Shown here: positions 20,040 to 28,401 of the stretch, piece after piece | Layout: each line of letters begins with the position of its first letter | Numbering within the stretch: position 1 is the first letter of the stretch | Assembly: GCA_000310025.1 (NCBI GenBank) | Contig: FN649752.1 | Span: forward strand, 2,750,981 to 2,780,473 | Reading direction: 5' to 3' | Length of the DNA stretch: 29,493 bases | Source: Ectocarpus siliculosus | Lineage: Eukaryota; Sar; Phaeophyceae; Ectocarpales; Ectocarpaceae | Made by a program: the position numbers and the translations under genes | The notes under the pieces: generated by a model | Seen by the model: the letters and a program-made list of their open reading frames with translations, nothing else | Told to the model about the DNA's origin: nothing | The model's database searches: none

Positions 20040-20500
20040 ATGGTTCCGGATCGAAAGAAGATCGACATCAAGACGGCGATGTGGTAAAGGCGTGGAAATT
20101 AATGGTCGCACACGTGTTGTGCCTGCTGCTGCGCGCAGGCGGAAGTGAACTTATCGCTCTCGGTAAGACCTACATATCGAGGAGTACTCAAGATATCGCG
20201 AAAAATTGCGCAACAGTTCGACATCGGTTTTTTTATGTTCGCCAAGCTGACTAAAACGAGCGACGAAGACAGGAAGACGGCGAACTAGTGAAGACGAAAG
20301 AGAACCAGCGCGCATGGTCGCACATGGCCGACCCTGGTGACGCACGGTTGCACAGAAGTCGATCAAACTTGGTGATTGGCCATGATTCGGGATACCCTAT
20401 CGAAGCATACTCAAGATATCGCGAGCCGTGCGCCATACAGTAGGTAGAGATCGTTTTTTGAGGAAACGGAATATGAGTGTGACACAGATGATTTAGGTCG
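20040..20500. repeat. Two-copy tandem repeat, about 223 bp
   Basis: The stretch containing actcaagatatcgcga occurs at about 20188 and 20411, and agacggcga plus atggtcgcaca recur about 220 bp apart. The first copy contains a plus-strand open segment (GDVVKAWKLMVAHVLCLLLR) ending at a GTAAGACC donor at 20163; the minus strand is also open. Which strand, if either, is coding is unclear. Confidence 0.55.
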
Positions 20501-21231
20501 GAGAGACTGTTCACAAATGATTGCGAACTTTTACCTCTAGATTCGAGGCGTGCACGAGTGGCAGACTGCGTGGCAGGTTCTGGTGAAAAACTCAACGCGA
20601 TGCGTCGTGCATATTCGTTCACACAACACCCGCCGCGTTGACACCAAATTGATCGAAAAAGATGTCGGGCACCCATACCAACGGACGGACGGCGGTGTTC
20701 AAAGTCGTCGTAAGCCCCACATGATCTCCCAAACTAGAAGCAAACGGGCGACGTTCACGCACACCCAAGACGGGGCTGACATGTGTTCATGATTACAAAA
20801 ATGTACCAAGTCTTAGTCAATCCCCGTGGTCCTTCCACTCCCGCGGGTCTACTTTAACCGAACGACGCAACAACCAGCCGCAGGTCGACGCCATTTACCC
20901 CCCGGGTCGCCATCGCTGTGCCTGCTGCCCATATAGGGCAAATTTGTCAACAAAGTGTGTTGCAGATGGACACACAGAAGTGAAAATATAACACACACAC
21001 AAACAAACTAACGCATAACAGATTCGGCGTGAAACACAACATCGAAGCGTGCCTGTCGAGAAAGAGCGCATTCTCTTCCCACAACTTTCAGAGTGCTCAA
21101 TCAACGAACAACACACGACACCTTAACTGGCCAATTTTCCGGAGAAACGAACCATGCACACCAAGCACTTAACTGCGGTCTTAGACAAACAAACGATCAC
21201 CAACAACTAGAGTCGTCGATTATGTTCGTCG
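20501..21231. other. Intergenic stretch, nothing recognised
   Basis: Short ORFs on both strands without motifs. A CA-rich patch lies near 20985-21005. Confidence 0.4.
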
Positions 21232-21745
21232 AGGAATGCAACAGCTCTCAAAGAGCAGTGAACCATACACTAACAGTGTGGTAAACTCTAGAAGTACTGC
21301 ATCGGGATGCAACAGCTCTCAAAGAGCGCGCAAAAACCAGTGAATCGCATACAAACGGTGTAGACTCCTGCAGTACGGCACCGGCATGCCACAGCTCTAC
21401 GGAAGAAAAGGCGAGACCGCAGTAACAATTACAAGCCAATTTCGTAGAACGTGCAATAACCATTGAACTACACATCAAAGGTTCAAACACGCGCAGTACT
21501 GCGTCGGCATGCAACAAGCTCTACAAAGAAAAGGCGAGACCGTACTAAAACGTGACGAGCCAATATTTCATAGAACGTGCAAAACCCAGTGAACCACACA
21601 CGAACGGTGAAAACTCTAGCAGTACTGCATCGGCATGCTGCAGCTTTACGAGAGAAAGGCGAGACCGCACAAAGAAGTTCCGAGACAAGCCAATATTTTC
21701 TAGAGCGTGCAAAACCCAGTGAACTACATGTATGCACGAACAACA
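21232..21745 (+). repeat. Tandem repeat, about 125-bp unit with one shortened copy
   Basis: The marker agtactgcatcggcatgc starts at 21293, 21372, 21495 and 21621 (periods 79, 123 and 126). Full units then carry agctctac, gaaaaggcgagaccg, caagccaatatttc, agaacgtgcaaaacccagtg and cacacgaacggt. The 79-bp unit lacks the middle gaaaaggcgagaccg...ccaatattt portion. No continuous frame runs through it. Confidence 0.85.
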
Positions 21746-22360
21746 CCACCGAGCCCATGCTTTTCCTTCATTCACTGCAGCGTCACAGGAGCAGCAGGGG
21801 CTGAACAGTTTGGTCCCTGCAGCAACGCTTGAGTGAAAATCAACAAAACCACTACAAAGACCGCCTCCTTCATTCGTTCATTCATCCCTCATGGTCAATC
21901 AACGACACACAATAAGCAAAGACGGACAAAGGAGGCACGGATTGCATAATTTTCTCCCCAAGATGTAGCATCAGAGGAGTAGGGGCCAGAGCAACAACGG
22001 CCCAATTTTTCCACCAACACGCTGAGTCCGAAATCCACGAATGAAACAATTAGCTACAAGCACAGCTATTTGCTTGGTTGATGGCGCTAAAACCAAAGGA
22101 ACTCCGCGCGTGATGCGCGCTACCATAACGAAAAGAACATATCTGGCTGGGCTGCGACAGTCCAAAAGGGACGGATATTGTCTGGCCACCGCACCCGCCG
22201 CAGAGGGCAATCAGAGGGAAAGAGATAACAGAAGCCAACGAGATTAACCCTCGCCGCAAGTCGGTGGGCTGATGCGCTGTTTGGTACCACGCGCCGGTGC
22301 AGGTACCCTCCTTCCCCCCCCACGGAGGTGCCGCACGACCATTTCGAGACAGCGCCGGTC
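21746..22360. other. Intergenic stretch 3' of the coiled-coil gene
   Basis: No gene supported. It lies immediately downstream of the minus-strand stop at 22361 and so includes its 3' UTR. Confidence 0.4.
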
Positions 22361-23131
22361 TTATTGGCGGCCCGTTTGCGGTTGCGGCTGCCTCCTTCCT
22401 CCCTGCTTCAGCCCCCGCCGGGTCTTCGCTTTCTTCCTCCCCTTCGTCTCCTCCGCCCCGGCCCCTTGTTCCTCCTCCTCCTCCCCCTCCTCCTGCTTCG
22501 TCTCCTCCGCCCCGCCGATCCCGCCCGCGTGCGCCGAGCCATGCAAGGGGGCCGCTACCTGAGGGGTGAGGTCGTGCTGCTCGTTACCCTCGCTTGCCTC
22601 CCTCGCAAGCCTAGCCTTGAGGGCCGCGATGGTCTCCTGGAAGGAAACCTCGGCCTTACCCCGCTCCAACGCAGCGGCGGCACGCTCGGCGGGACCGGGC
22701 TCCAGCTCGGCGGCGTATTTGCGCTTCAGTGCCTCCATCTGCCCCGCGAAGCTCCTCGTAATGTCCGCCTTCTGCTTCTTCATCCTAATCTTGAGGTTTT
22801 TCTCGATGCCGCGAGAGTGCTCGTCGAAGCAACGCTGGACGATCTCGTGCAATGACTCGAGGCCGGTACGGTGCTCCTGCTCAATCCGGGCCTCTGCGCC
22901 CGCGAAATCGGCGCGGAACTTCACGCACTCGCGCTTCATCAGGGCGTCGCCGGATGGCGCCGGTGGCAGCGCTTTGCCACCGTCCGCCGTCACCTCGCCA
23001 CCACCACCTCCGAGAGAGCGCCAGCAGACCTTTGATGCCCGAACGACGACATCCACCAGCAAAGCACCAACCAGCAGATCGTAGGCTGAAAGCCAGGGGA
23101 GGTTGAAGTCCGACGAGGAAATGGCCGCCAT
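22361..23131 (-). CDS. Coiled-coil protein with N-terminal hydrophobic segment
   Basis: The ATG at 23131 (context GGAGCATGGCG) gives 256 residues; the frame is open further upstream but that part looks non-coding. Residues about 14-33 (LSAYDLLVGALLVDVVVRAS) are hydrophobic and could anchor the protein in a membrane. After a Gly-rich linker and an Ala/Pro stretch, residues about 68-195 form a charged, heptad-like helix (ESLHEIVQRCFDEHSRGIEK, KIRMKKQKADITRSFAGQ, ALKRKYAAELE, ETIAALKARLAREA) typical of coiled coils. The tail is acidic (EEGEEEEEQGAG) then basic (KGRKKAKTRR), and rich in Gln/Arg at the end. Likely a membrane-tethered scaffold or dimerising protein; no named family recognised. Apparently a single exon. 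It is divergent from the ORF at 23562. Confidence 0.6.
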   Translation of the reverse strand: MAAISSSDFNLPWLSAYDLLVGALLVDVVVRASKVCWRSLGGGGGEVTADGGKALPPAPSGDALMKRECVKFRADFAGAEARIEQEHRTGLESLHEIVQRCFDEHSRGIEKNLKIRMKKQKADITRSFAGQMEALKRKYAAELEPGPAERAAAALERGKAEVSFQETIAALKARLAREASEGNEQHDLTPQVAAPLHGSAHAGGIGGAEETKQEEGEEEEEQGAGAEETKGRKKAKTRRGLKQGGRRQPQPQTGRQ

Positions 23132-23561
23132 GCTCCCCAAGCATCTGTGGAATAGTCGGCTATCCGATGGAGAACGAGGGCAAAGAGAGCGGAACAACGA
23201 GGGAGGGTGGGAGAAAGAGCGATGAGCCCTCGCTCGTTTGCACGTAGGAAATGAGGATGGCGGAATCCCGGGCGGGATGAGCATCGCCACGGTCGTAGCA
23301 TTACTACCGAAAACGTTTCACAATCATCACCACCAATATCATGAACACGTTCAAGGACCATCCTGTGATACCACACGGAAGGTCGTGGTTGTACAAGACA
23401 CAACACCGAGATAGGCTAGGTCTTGCTCATGCAGTTCGTTTCTTGGGAACGTACATAAAGTAGTTGTCAGCTACCGAGCGTTCAGTCTTATCCACTCTGG
23501 GCACCAGTCGACACCTCTCGGTAGATGATTGGCCCACCAGCCGTGGACACACACAAACACG
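23132..23561. promoter_or_regulatory. Shared upstream region of two divergent ORFs
   Basis: The 430 bp between the ATG of the minus-strand coiled-coil gene and the ATG of the plus-strand Ala/Pro ORF has no supported ORF. If both are real, this would be a bidirectional promoter. No clear TATA box was identified. Inference from position only. Confidence 0.25.
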
Positions 23562-23843
23562 ATGCAGCAGGGACGACAACAAGATGGAATGCTGGAAATA
23601 GCAGCAGCAGCAGCAGCAGCACCACCACCACCACCACCACCACCATTGCAATTCAACAAGGAACCTTTACCTGAATTCTTGGCACGATTAGTTTGTCAAC
23701 AAGCAACACCAGCACTGGATACTTTCGTTAGAGTCACGAAAAGAAACGAGGGTGCAGGCAAGATCACGGAGAAAAACTGGCCTGGTCATCGTCCAGCGAA
23801 AAAGACAAGTGTAGCTGGGCGCAAGCGGTACGTAGGAGGGTAA
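23562..23843 (+). CDS. Short ORF with poly-Ala/poly-Pro tract
   Basis: ATG at 23562 opens a 93-residue frame: MQQGRQQDGMLEI, then Ala7 and Pro8 encoded by (AGC)n and (ACC)n runs, then a protein-like segment LPEFLARLVCQQATPALDTF and a basic C-terminus. A possible donor (CAAGCG then GTACGT) lies near 23830, so this may be a first exon. The repeats also read as poly-Gln/His in another frame, but that frame stops soon after. No family recognised. Confidence 0.35.
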   Translation: MQQGRQQDGMLEIAAAAAAAPPPPPPPPLQFNKEPLPEFLARLVCQQATPALDTFVRVTKRNEGAGKITEKNWPGHRPAKKTSVAGRKRYVGG

Positions 23844-24582
23844 GAGCAGTACCCTGGGAAAGGAAGACCGGGCTCGTGTACTGAGGGAGAAAGTTCTGGG
23901 CGACCCTGCTTCGAGCTGAGGGACAGGCTGTGACTATCGCTGCAGACGTAGAACTGCCGGAGAAGCAGCAAGCGGACTATCACCAGCGTGACCGACCACA
24001 GACAGCACACACCTTGACAGCGTCGCCGACACGTTGATCGCCGAGAGGCGCCGGCCGACGCAGGTCACATAGCCTCCAACATGCTCGAGCACGGGATGCG
24101 CCAGCGCTCCAACTCTCGACATCACTCTCTTTACACAGGCGAAGGTGTAGACGGTGGGGGGGGTCGCTCTGGGATTCCAACGGGCAGGCGTTCGGGCCGC
24201 GACCGGAGGGCAGCGGGCGGCAGGCGGGGGGGGATACTGTGGTTTGAAGCTGAACGTCGCGGTGTTGAAAAAGGGAACATAAAACCCGCCCCCCCATGCG
24301 CACACCCCTCGCACATACAAGAACAATTTGATGCCGTCGGCAAGTACTAGTTGTACGCGCCCGAGAAATAACATCTACCTGGGTTGCCATGAGCATCAAC
24401 CCTCGACGGTGGAATGTTCAAACAACAGCAGCAGCAGCAGTAGCAACAGCAGCGGCATTACTGGTAGAGGGAGTCACTGCTACTGCCAACCACGACGTCG
24501 CCATAGCAGCTACCTCCGCACGGTTCCCCACGTTCTGTTTTTTCGCACGCTACAGGCGTCATCTACGGAGGGCGGTACTCAC
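23844..24582. other. Probable intron or intergenic sequence
   Basis: Lies between the Ala/Pro ORF and the first exon of the helical-repeat gene, so it likely includes intron 1 and later exons of the latter. A (CAG)n-like tract is at about 24425-24455. No second exon was identified with confidence. Confidence 0.35.
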
Positions 24583-25062
24583 GTGGTCATCATCATCATC
24601 ATCATCGTCGTCGGGGTCGATGGCGTGGCACACCATGGTCCCCTCCCACTCGGGGAAGAGGCGCTGGAGGTCTGCGGTCTGCCGCAGCATCTCCAGAGCA
24701 GCCCGACTCGCTTCGGCCAGCACGACACGCTCGTGAATGTGGCGAAGACCGAGGGGCGCCACGGTGGGCAGCGTGGCGAGCGCACGTGCACCGGCCTCAT
24801 CGCAGGTAAGGGCCGCGCACCGCAGCATTCTCAGCTCAGCCTGGCGCGCCTCGGCCTGCACGACACGCTCGTGAATGTCACGAAGATCGAGAGGCGCCAA
24901 GGTGGGCAACGTGGCGAGCGCACATGCACCGGCCTCGTGGCAGGTGAGGGCCGCGCACGTCTCGTCGTCGGTCTTGCTGGCTCTCTGCGACATGCGAGGG
25001 GGAAGCAACGTGGAGATCAGCGGGGGGGGATGTTTGGGAGAGGGAAGGTTGAGCAAGGCCAT
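24583..25062 (-). CDS. Helical-repeat protein with Asp tract, first exon
   Basis: Open from ATG 25062 or, more likely, ATG 24993 (MSQRASKTDDE). It holds two tandem 46-residue repeats. The first starts CAALTCHEAGACALATLP and continues DLRDIHERVVQAEARQAE-MLR. The second starts CAALTCDEAGARALATLP and continues GLRHIHERVVLAEASRAA-MLR. Each looks like two or three short helices. Then come QTADLQRLFPEWEGTMVC and a run of nine Asp, ending at donor GTGAGTACC (last exon base 24583). The DNA repeat period is 138 bp. The gene must continue at lower coordinates, but I could not find the next exon. No named repeat family (ankyrin, TPR, ARM) clearly fits; a protein-interaction role is a guess. Confidence 0.5.
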
Positions 25063-25269
25063 GACTGCGCTTCACCGCCAAACAACATTGGAGTTGCTTG
25101 GGTTTGGTCCCCCGCCCTCGCCTTCTTCCCCCGTGGGGAGCATGATTGATTCCACCGGCCTCACAATAATCAAAGGTACAACATGCATAGTGGCAGGCCA
25201 TATCTAGCAATTGTTAGGGGCTTGGGTGTCCTGCGACAACAATACAGGCGTGCAACAACTTCTCGACGA
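25063..25269. other. Intergenic region upstream of the helical-repeat gene
   Basis: No gene seen. It separates a minus-strand start at 25062 from a doubtful plus-strand ORF at 25270. Confidence 0.35.
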
Positions 25270-25511
25270 ATGAAGCCCCAAATGAACTCCACAGCAACCT
25301 ACAAATATGATGCTGAAGATAAGCAAAAAGTAAGTACGCGCCGTGTCGACCAGACGTCGAGCACGCCGTATTCGTTTCTTATCTTAAGCGTGACGATTTG
25401 CAGATGCAGCATGTTCGTACGAACCGAACGACTTGTGCAGCATCCCAGAAGGATTGTTCAATCTGTTCACCCGACTTTCTGCCCCCCCCCCCTCCGTATG
25501 GAAGGGATTAG
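25270..25511 (+). CDS. Doubtful two-exon micro-ORF
   Basis: ATG 25270 opens 20 codons (MKPQMNSTATYKYDAEDKQK) ending at a strong donor GTAAGTACG. A 74-nt intron ends in gatttgcag at 25403. Phase 0 joining gives 35 more residues with three cysteines (CAASQKDCSICSPDF) and a Pro run, stopping at TAG 25511. Splice signals are good, but exon 2 lies inside the left inverted-repeat arm and runs through a C11 tract, so this may be chance or part of a mobile element. Confidence 0.22.
25397..25450 (+). repeat. Left arm of an inverted repeat flanking a retroelement fragment
   Basis: Matches the reverse complement of 26621-26673. A 21-bp core at 25414-25434 (contains ttcgtacgaaccgaacg) is exact; flanks match imperfectly, including tctgggat and gctgca segments. 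The core contains the palindrome ttcgtacgaa. Confidence 0.75.
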
Positions 25512-25512
25512 A

Positions 25513-26161
25513 CACCGACGAAGATGAAACGCTGGAAACGGAGGGTCTACAGGGGTTCAAGGAGAAGATACTTGTAGGTTATGCCGAGAGAGAAGAACGG
25601 AATCTAAGGAAATAAACCAAGGATAAGGAGGGTCTAGAAGTGTACGGAATGTTGAAAGAAGGAATAGGATTCAAGGACTACCTACATGGACCAATGGATG
25701 CAGGGACAAAGCTTAAGGTCAAATTCAGGACCAGGGACATAGGCCTTCAAGAACGTCGACGAAGACATAGGACGGTAGACGACGAAGACGACAAGTTCAA
25801 ATGTGATTGCGGCTTCGAGTGCGAAGACCGTATTCATGTAGTCGCGGAATGTCCGTGGTACGAAGAGGAGAGGGAAGTGTACATGACCGAGCTGGGAAAA
25901 ATAGAAGGGAGGTACAGGGAGATGTTTGAGGCATGGAATAGAGAGGAGAGGACGGTAGCTGTTCTGGGGAGTAGGAAGTGGTTTGAAAAGGCGGGAAGGG
26001 ATATCGTTAGGATAGACAGACTCGGGAAGACGTTTTTGAGCCACCTTTGGCAAAGTAGGAAGGAACGATTGGCCATTGGTGATCGGTCCTGTGGGAACAA
26101 TGCTCCGTCCTCTCGAGGACGCGTGGTCAACGGTCTAACCGCTAAGACATGCAAAACATAA
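25513..26161 (+). pseudogene. Non-LTR (LINE) reverse-transcriptase C-terminal fragment, broken
   Basis: The frame begins after the polyC tract with acidic sequence (TDEDETLETEGLQGFKEK), is interrupted by an in-frame TAA at 25613-25615, and resumes with YGMLKEGIGFKDYL. It then carries LKVKFRTRDIGLQERR, the cluster CDCGFECEDRIHVVAECPWY, and a helical tail ending SRKERLAIGDRSC. The C-x-CG-(F)-E-x(n)-H-x4-CP pattern is the zinc-binding domain after reverse transcriptases of LINE-type elements (zf-RVT). The polymerase core and endonuclease are absent, so this is a 5'-truncated dead copy. Because only the 3' part remains, clade assignment is not possible by eye. Confidence 0.7.
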
Positions 26162-26163
26162 GA

Positions 26164-26590
26164 GTACCCCCCCCCCCCCTCCTTGCTGCGGCGATACTGC
26201 GCTCGCCCCTCCGCCCAAAATACACGTGCCCCTTTCGTCAGTCAAAATAGGAAGAGGACCTCTGTGTTGCCCCGGATATGACCGCCCCCTCTGTGACGGA
26301 CACCTCGTTTATGGAGAAGGCGAGACGCTTCCCTTGGTGGTACCAATCCGCGAGTACCCGGTGAGACATGCGGGTTTTCCCGGTGAGACACCGGGTACTC
26401 GCGGATGGGCATCACCTAGCACAGCCTCTCGCCTTCCATAAACGGGGTGTCCGTCACAGAGGGGGCGGTCACTTCCTGGGCAACACGGAGGTCCTCTACT
26501 GTGCTTCCTATTTTGACAAGCGAAAGGGTACGCGCATTTTGGGCGGGGGGAGAGCGCAGTATCGCAGCCGCAAGGAGGAAGGCGGGGGAC
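26164..26590. mobile_element. Foldback (long inverted repeat) element, about 425 bp
   Basis: The left arm, about 26164-26363, pairs with the right arm, about 26389-26590. The innermost 18 bp (atccgcgagtacccggtg at 26346-26363) are a perfect complement of 26389-26406. Further out, ctctgtgacggacacc, tcaaaatagga, cgcccaaaat and gatactgcgctc all have near-exact partners. The arms differ by scattered substitutions and a gap of about 9 bp. The loop is about 25 bp and itself repeats cccggtgagac. It has no coding capacity. The structure fits a MITE or foldback transposon, or the arms of an inverted duplication. It directly follows the LINE fragment. No clear target-site duplication was found because the ends are C/G-rich. 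Confidence 0.75.
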
Positions 26591-26620
26591 AGAGAGGCCG
26601 GCTAGCGTAATGAACTACAG

Positions 26621-26673
26621 TCTGGGATTCTGCAGAATAAGTCGTTCGGTTCGTACGAATTTGCTGCAGAACC
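26621..26673 (-). repeat. Right arm of the inverted repeat flanking the retroelement fragment
   Basis: Inverted partner of 25397-25450, with the exact 21-bp core at 26639-26659. The enclosed interval of about 1.2 kb holds the LINE fragment and the foldback element. Confidence 0.75.
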
Positions 26674-26984
26674 TCGGTGCGCTAGAGGTCTGATCGAGGG
26701 CAAACACCGAAAAAAAAAGAGGACGGCATGGGACCGATGGTCGAGTGCAAAGTGGGCTTAGTCAAAGAAAATGTATGCCATACCCGTCAAGTGCTGTAGC
26801 CACTCCACTGAGGCTGCTGCTGTTCGAGTGGTTGTTGTTTTCGTTCTGGAGGTGACCACTCTGCCCCCCCCCCCCCCCTCGTTCCGCGCCGGGGGGGATG
26901 ATAGGTCGAGGTCAATAAATAGATGTCTACTTCAGCTGCTGCTATGGTACGAGGTTCATCAATAGCTAACGACACATATAAGCC
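26674..26984. other. Spacer with C15 tract
   Basis: No supported gene. A C15 run lies at 26864-26878. The minus frame of the adjacent gene stays open down to 26787, but its last part is low-complexity Gln/Arg and is probably intron or read-through. Confidence 0.4.
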
Positions 26985-27609
26985 TTGGAGGCAAGACCAC
27001 GTGGCTACCACACCACAGTGCATGACTCCCCTCTCCACCGGAAAGTCCCGCAAGAACGTGGCAAACGAGTACACGCCGTCTGTGTGCACATCGAAAGGAG
27101 CGATGGGCACAGCCATCTCCACGGCGCCGTCCGAGCTGGTCACCCGGTCCTCGTGCCGGAAGCTGGGCACGCTGTAGACGGCGTCCGCGGCGTAGGTCGT
27201 CGTTTTCCCCCCTATTAATAGAGTAGAACGAGGGATACGGGAAGCCCATCTGGTCGTACTGCTGCTGCCCTCCGTCACCGCAGTACTGCCCGACGCGGTC
27301 GATGTCAAACGGCACCCCACAGTCGGGAAGGGTGTCGTCGACGTCGGGAAGGGCCTCGTCCAGCTCATGGCGGGCAGCGGTAGAGCGGCGGAGGTAGTCG
27401 GGGATGCGGTTCACGACATGGAAACCTTGCGGCAAGAGGCAACCGTGGCGGGTGAGGGTGGGGGGGGAGGTAAGTGACGGGTCTCATCGGCTCAACCCGT
27501 CATCATGGCGCCGGTTGCCGGTGCTGGTGGTTCTGCGGCGTCGTGCTCTTCAATTTCGAAACGTTCTTCCAGCACTACGGTTGTTGATGGTGCAGTAGTG
27601 GTCAAGTGT
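26985..27609 (-). CDS. Three-exon gene of unknown function (internal exons)
   Basis: Exon 1 (27609-27497, 113 nt) follows acceptor TTTGTATTTGCTGTAG, encodes TVVLEERFEIEEHDAAEPP and ends ACGG at GTTGAG, phase 1. A 71-nt pyrimidine-rich intron ends CCGCAAG. Exon 2 (27425-27279, 147 nt) encodes FHVVNRIPDYLRRSTAARHE, DVDDTLPDCGVPFDIDRVG and QYC, and can end at GTGACG in phase 1. A 67-nt intron would end TCTATTAATAG. Exon 3 (from 27211) encodes KTTTYAADAVYSVPSFRHED and PFDVHTDGVYSFATFLRDF, continuing to about 26985. All three phases match. Without the second intron, a one-base change at a C6 tract (27207-27212) would also restore frame. No domain recognised; the exon 1 start and the 3' end are not found. 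Confidence 0.4.
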
Positions 27610-27690
27610 CTACAGCAAATACAAAGACATGTGTTCTAGCAAGCCAGCCTGCAGAGCGCAAACATCGCTTGGAACCAATGCCAAAGTCCT

Positions 27691-28401
27691 TTGTACCTCA
27701 AGCGCGAGAACACGTCTGGTGTTGCTGCGTGCGTAATATGTGCGGGCGGGGTGTGCTCTGACGCTGTTGAACACACCCACACGATTTTTCACTGGAGGAC
27801 ATGTTCTTGCACGCGGGCCATACGGTGCTCTTCGTTTCTTCTCAAGTACCCCCTCTGCTTGTTCCGCACGAAGCATCGTTTACGGAAATCAACGCATGGC
27901 ACAGACATGGGGCCATCCCCAAAACACGACAGGATCGGCGCCGATACACAGAAAGCCCTAGGAGGGGACGCGGTGCGAAGGCCAACCGCCGCAAACCAAG
28001 CTAAAAATGGGCATCACTCACCGTCAAAGCCAGCACCACGTCCCGGGCAAGAACCGGTAAAATCCGGGCGTCGTACGCCGGAACTGGACTCACCAGAGGC
28101 GGAAACCTCACGGGAGGGTGCCCCGGACAGGTCAGGATTGCCCAGACCCCGGCTACAAGCTGGGACACGGCACTCCACATATTCCGCTGCTGCAGTGGCA
28201 AGCAAGGTCCAGCAGCGGGGGAGAGGACACGAAAAGGCAGCGCGGCACTTGAGCGTCATGCTTGTGCGAGTACTACAACAAGACTCAAATAAGGGGTCGA
28301 AATCACAGGTTCCCTCCCTCTCTCAAGGGCACTATCTGGGAAAAAAGGCTCCTATTAGAGGGAACCCAAGCGCAAAAAACAAGTCTCCAACGTTTATCTA
28401 A
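27691..28401 (+). CDS. Long basic, Pro/Ser/Lys-rich ORF, doubtful
   Basis: A 236-residue open frame. The first 75 residues look non-coding (Cys/His/Arg mixture). From about residue 76 it is a charged, disordered sequence (SPSKPAPRPGQEPVKSGRR, SPEAETSREGAPDRSG) with a basic tail. Such composition occurs in first ORFs of retroelements and in disordered nuclear proteins, but there is no zinc knuckle or other motif. The first codon of the frame is not an ATG in good context. It may be chance in GC-rich DNA. Confidence 0.25.
   Translation: MYLKRENTSGVAACVICAGGVCSDAVEHTHTIFHWRTCSCTRAIRCSSFLLKYPLCLFRTKHRLRKSTHGTDMGPSPKHDRIGADTQKALGGDAVRRPTAANQAKNGHHSPSKPAPRPGQEPVKSGRRTPELDSPEAETSREGAPDRSGLPRPRLQAGTRHSTYSAAAVASKVQQRGRGHEKAARHLSVMLVRVLQQDSNKGSKSQVPSLSQGHYLGKKAPIRGNPSAKNKSPTFI

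Noticed and set aside
21232-21745. CRISPR-like array
   Set aside because: Units are about 125 bp with conserved sequence throughout and no short repeat/variable spacer pattern; the context is eukaryotic.
22328-23106. Long plus-strand ORFs opposite the coiled-coil gene
   Set aside because: Leu/Arg/Pro/Ser-rich antisense shadows. The minus frame has a hydrophobic anchor, heptads and a good start context.
24328-25149. 273-residue plus-strand ORF
   Set aside because: It is the antisense shadow of the helical-repeat exon. The minus frame has the matching tandem protein repeat, an Asp tract and a splice donor, while the plus frame has none of these features.
26100-26161. tRNA-like stretch around gtggtcaacggtctaacc
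   Set aside because: It resembles a D-arm and anticodon stem, but no acceptor stem pairing and no T-arm consensus follow, and it overlaps the LINE tail.
26985-27470. Plus-strand frame across 27220-27474 with a GTAAGTG donor, reading LVVLLLPSVTAVLPDAVDV
   Set aside because: It mirrors the minus-strand exons codon for codon (Val opposite Asp, Leu opposite Glu). The minus strand gives better composition and three phase-matched junctions. Kept in mind as the main alternative.
28309-28364. 9-bp inverted repeat (ggttccctc / gagggaacc)
   Set aside because: Too short, with a loop of about 38 bp. Stems this short are expected by chance and lie in no functional context.
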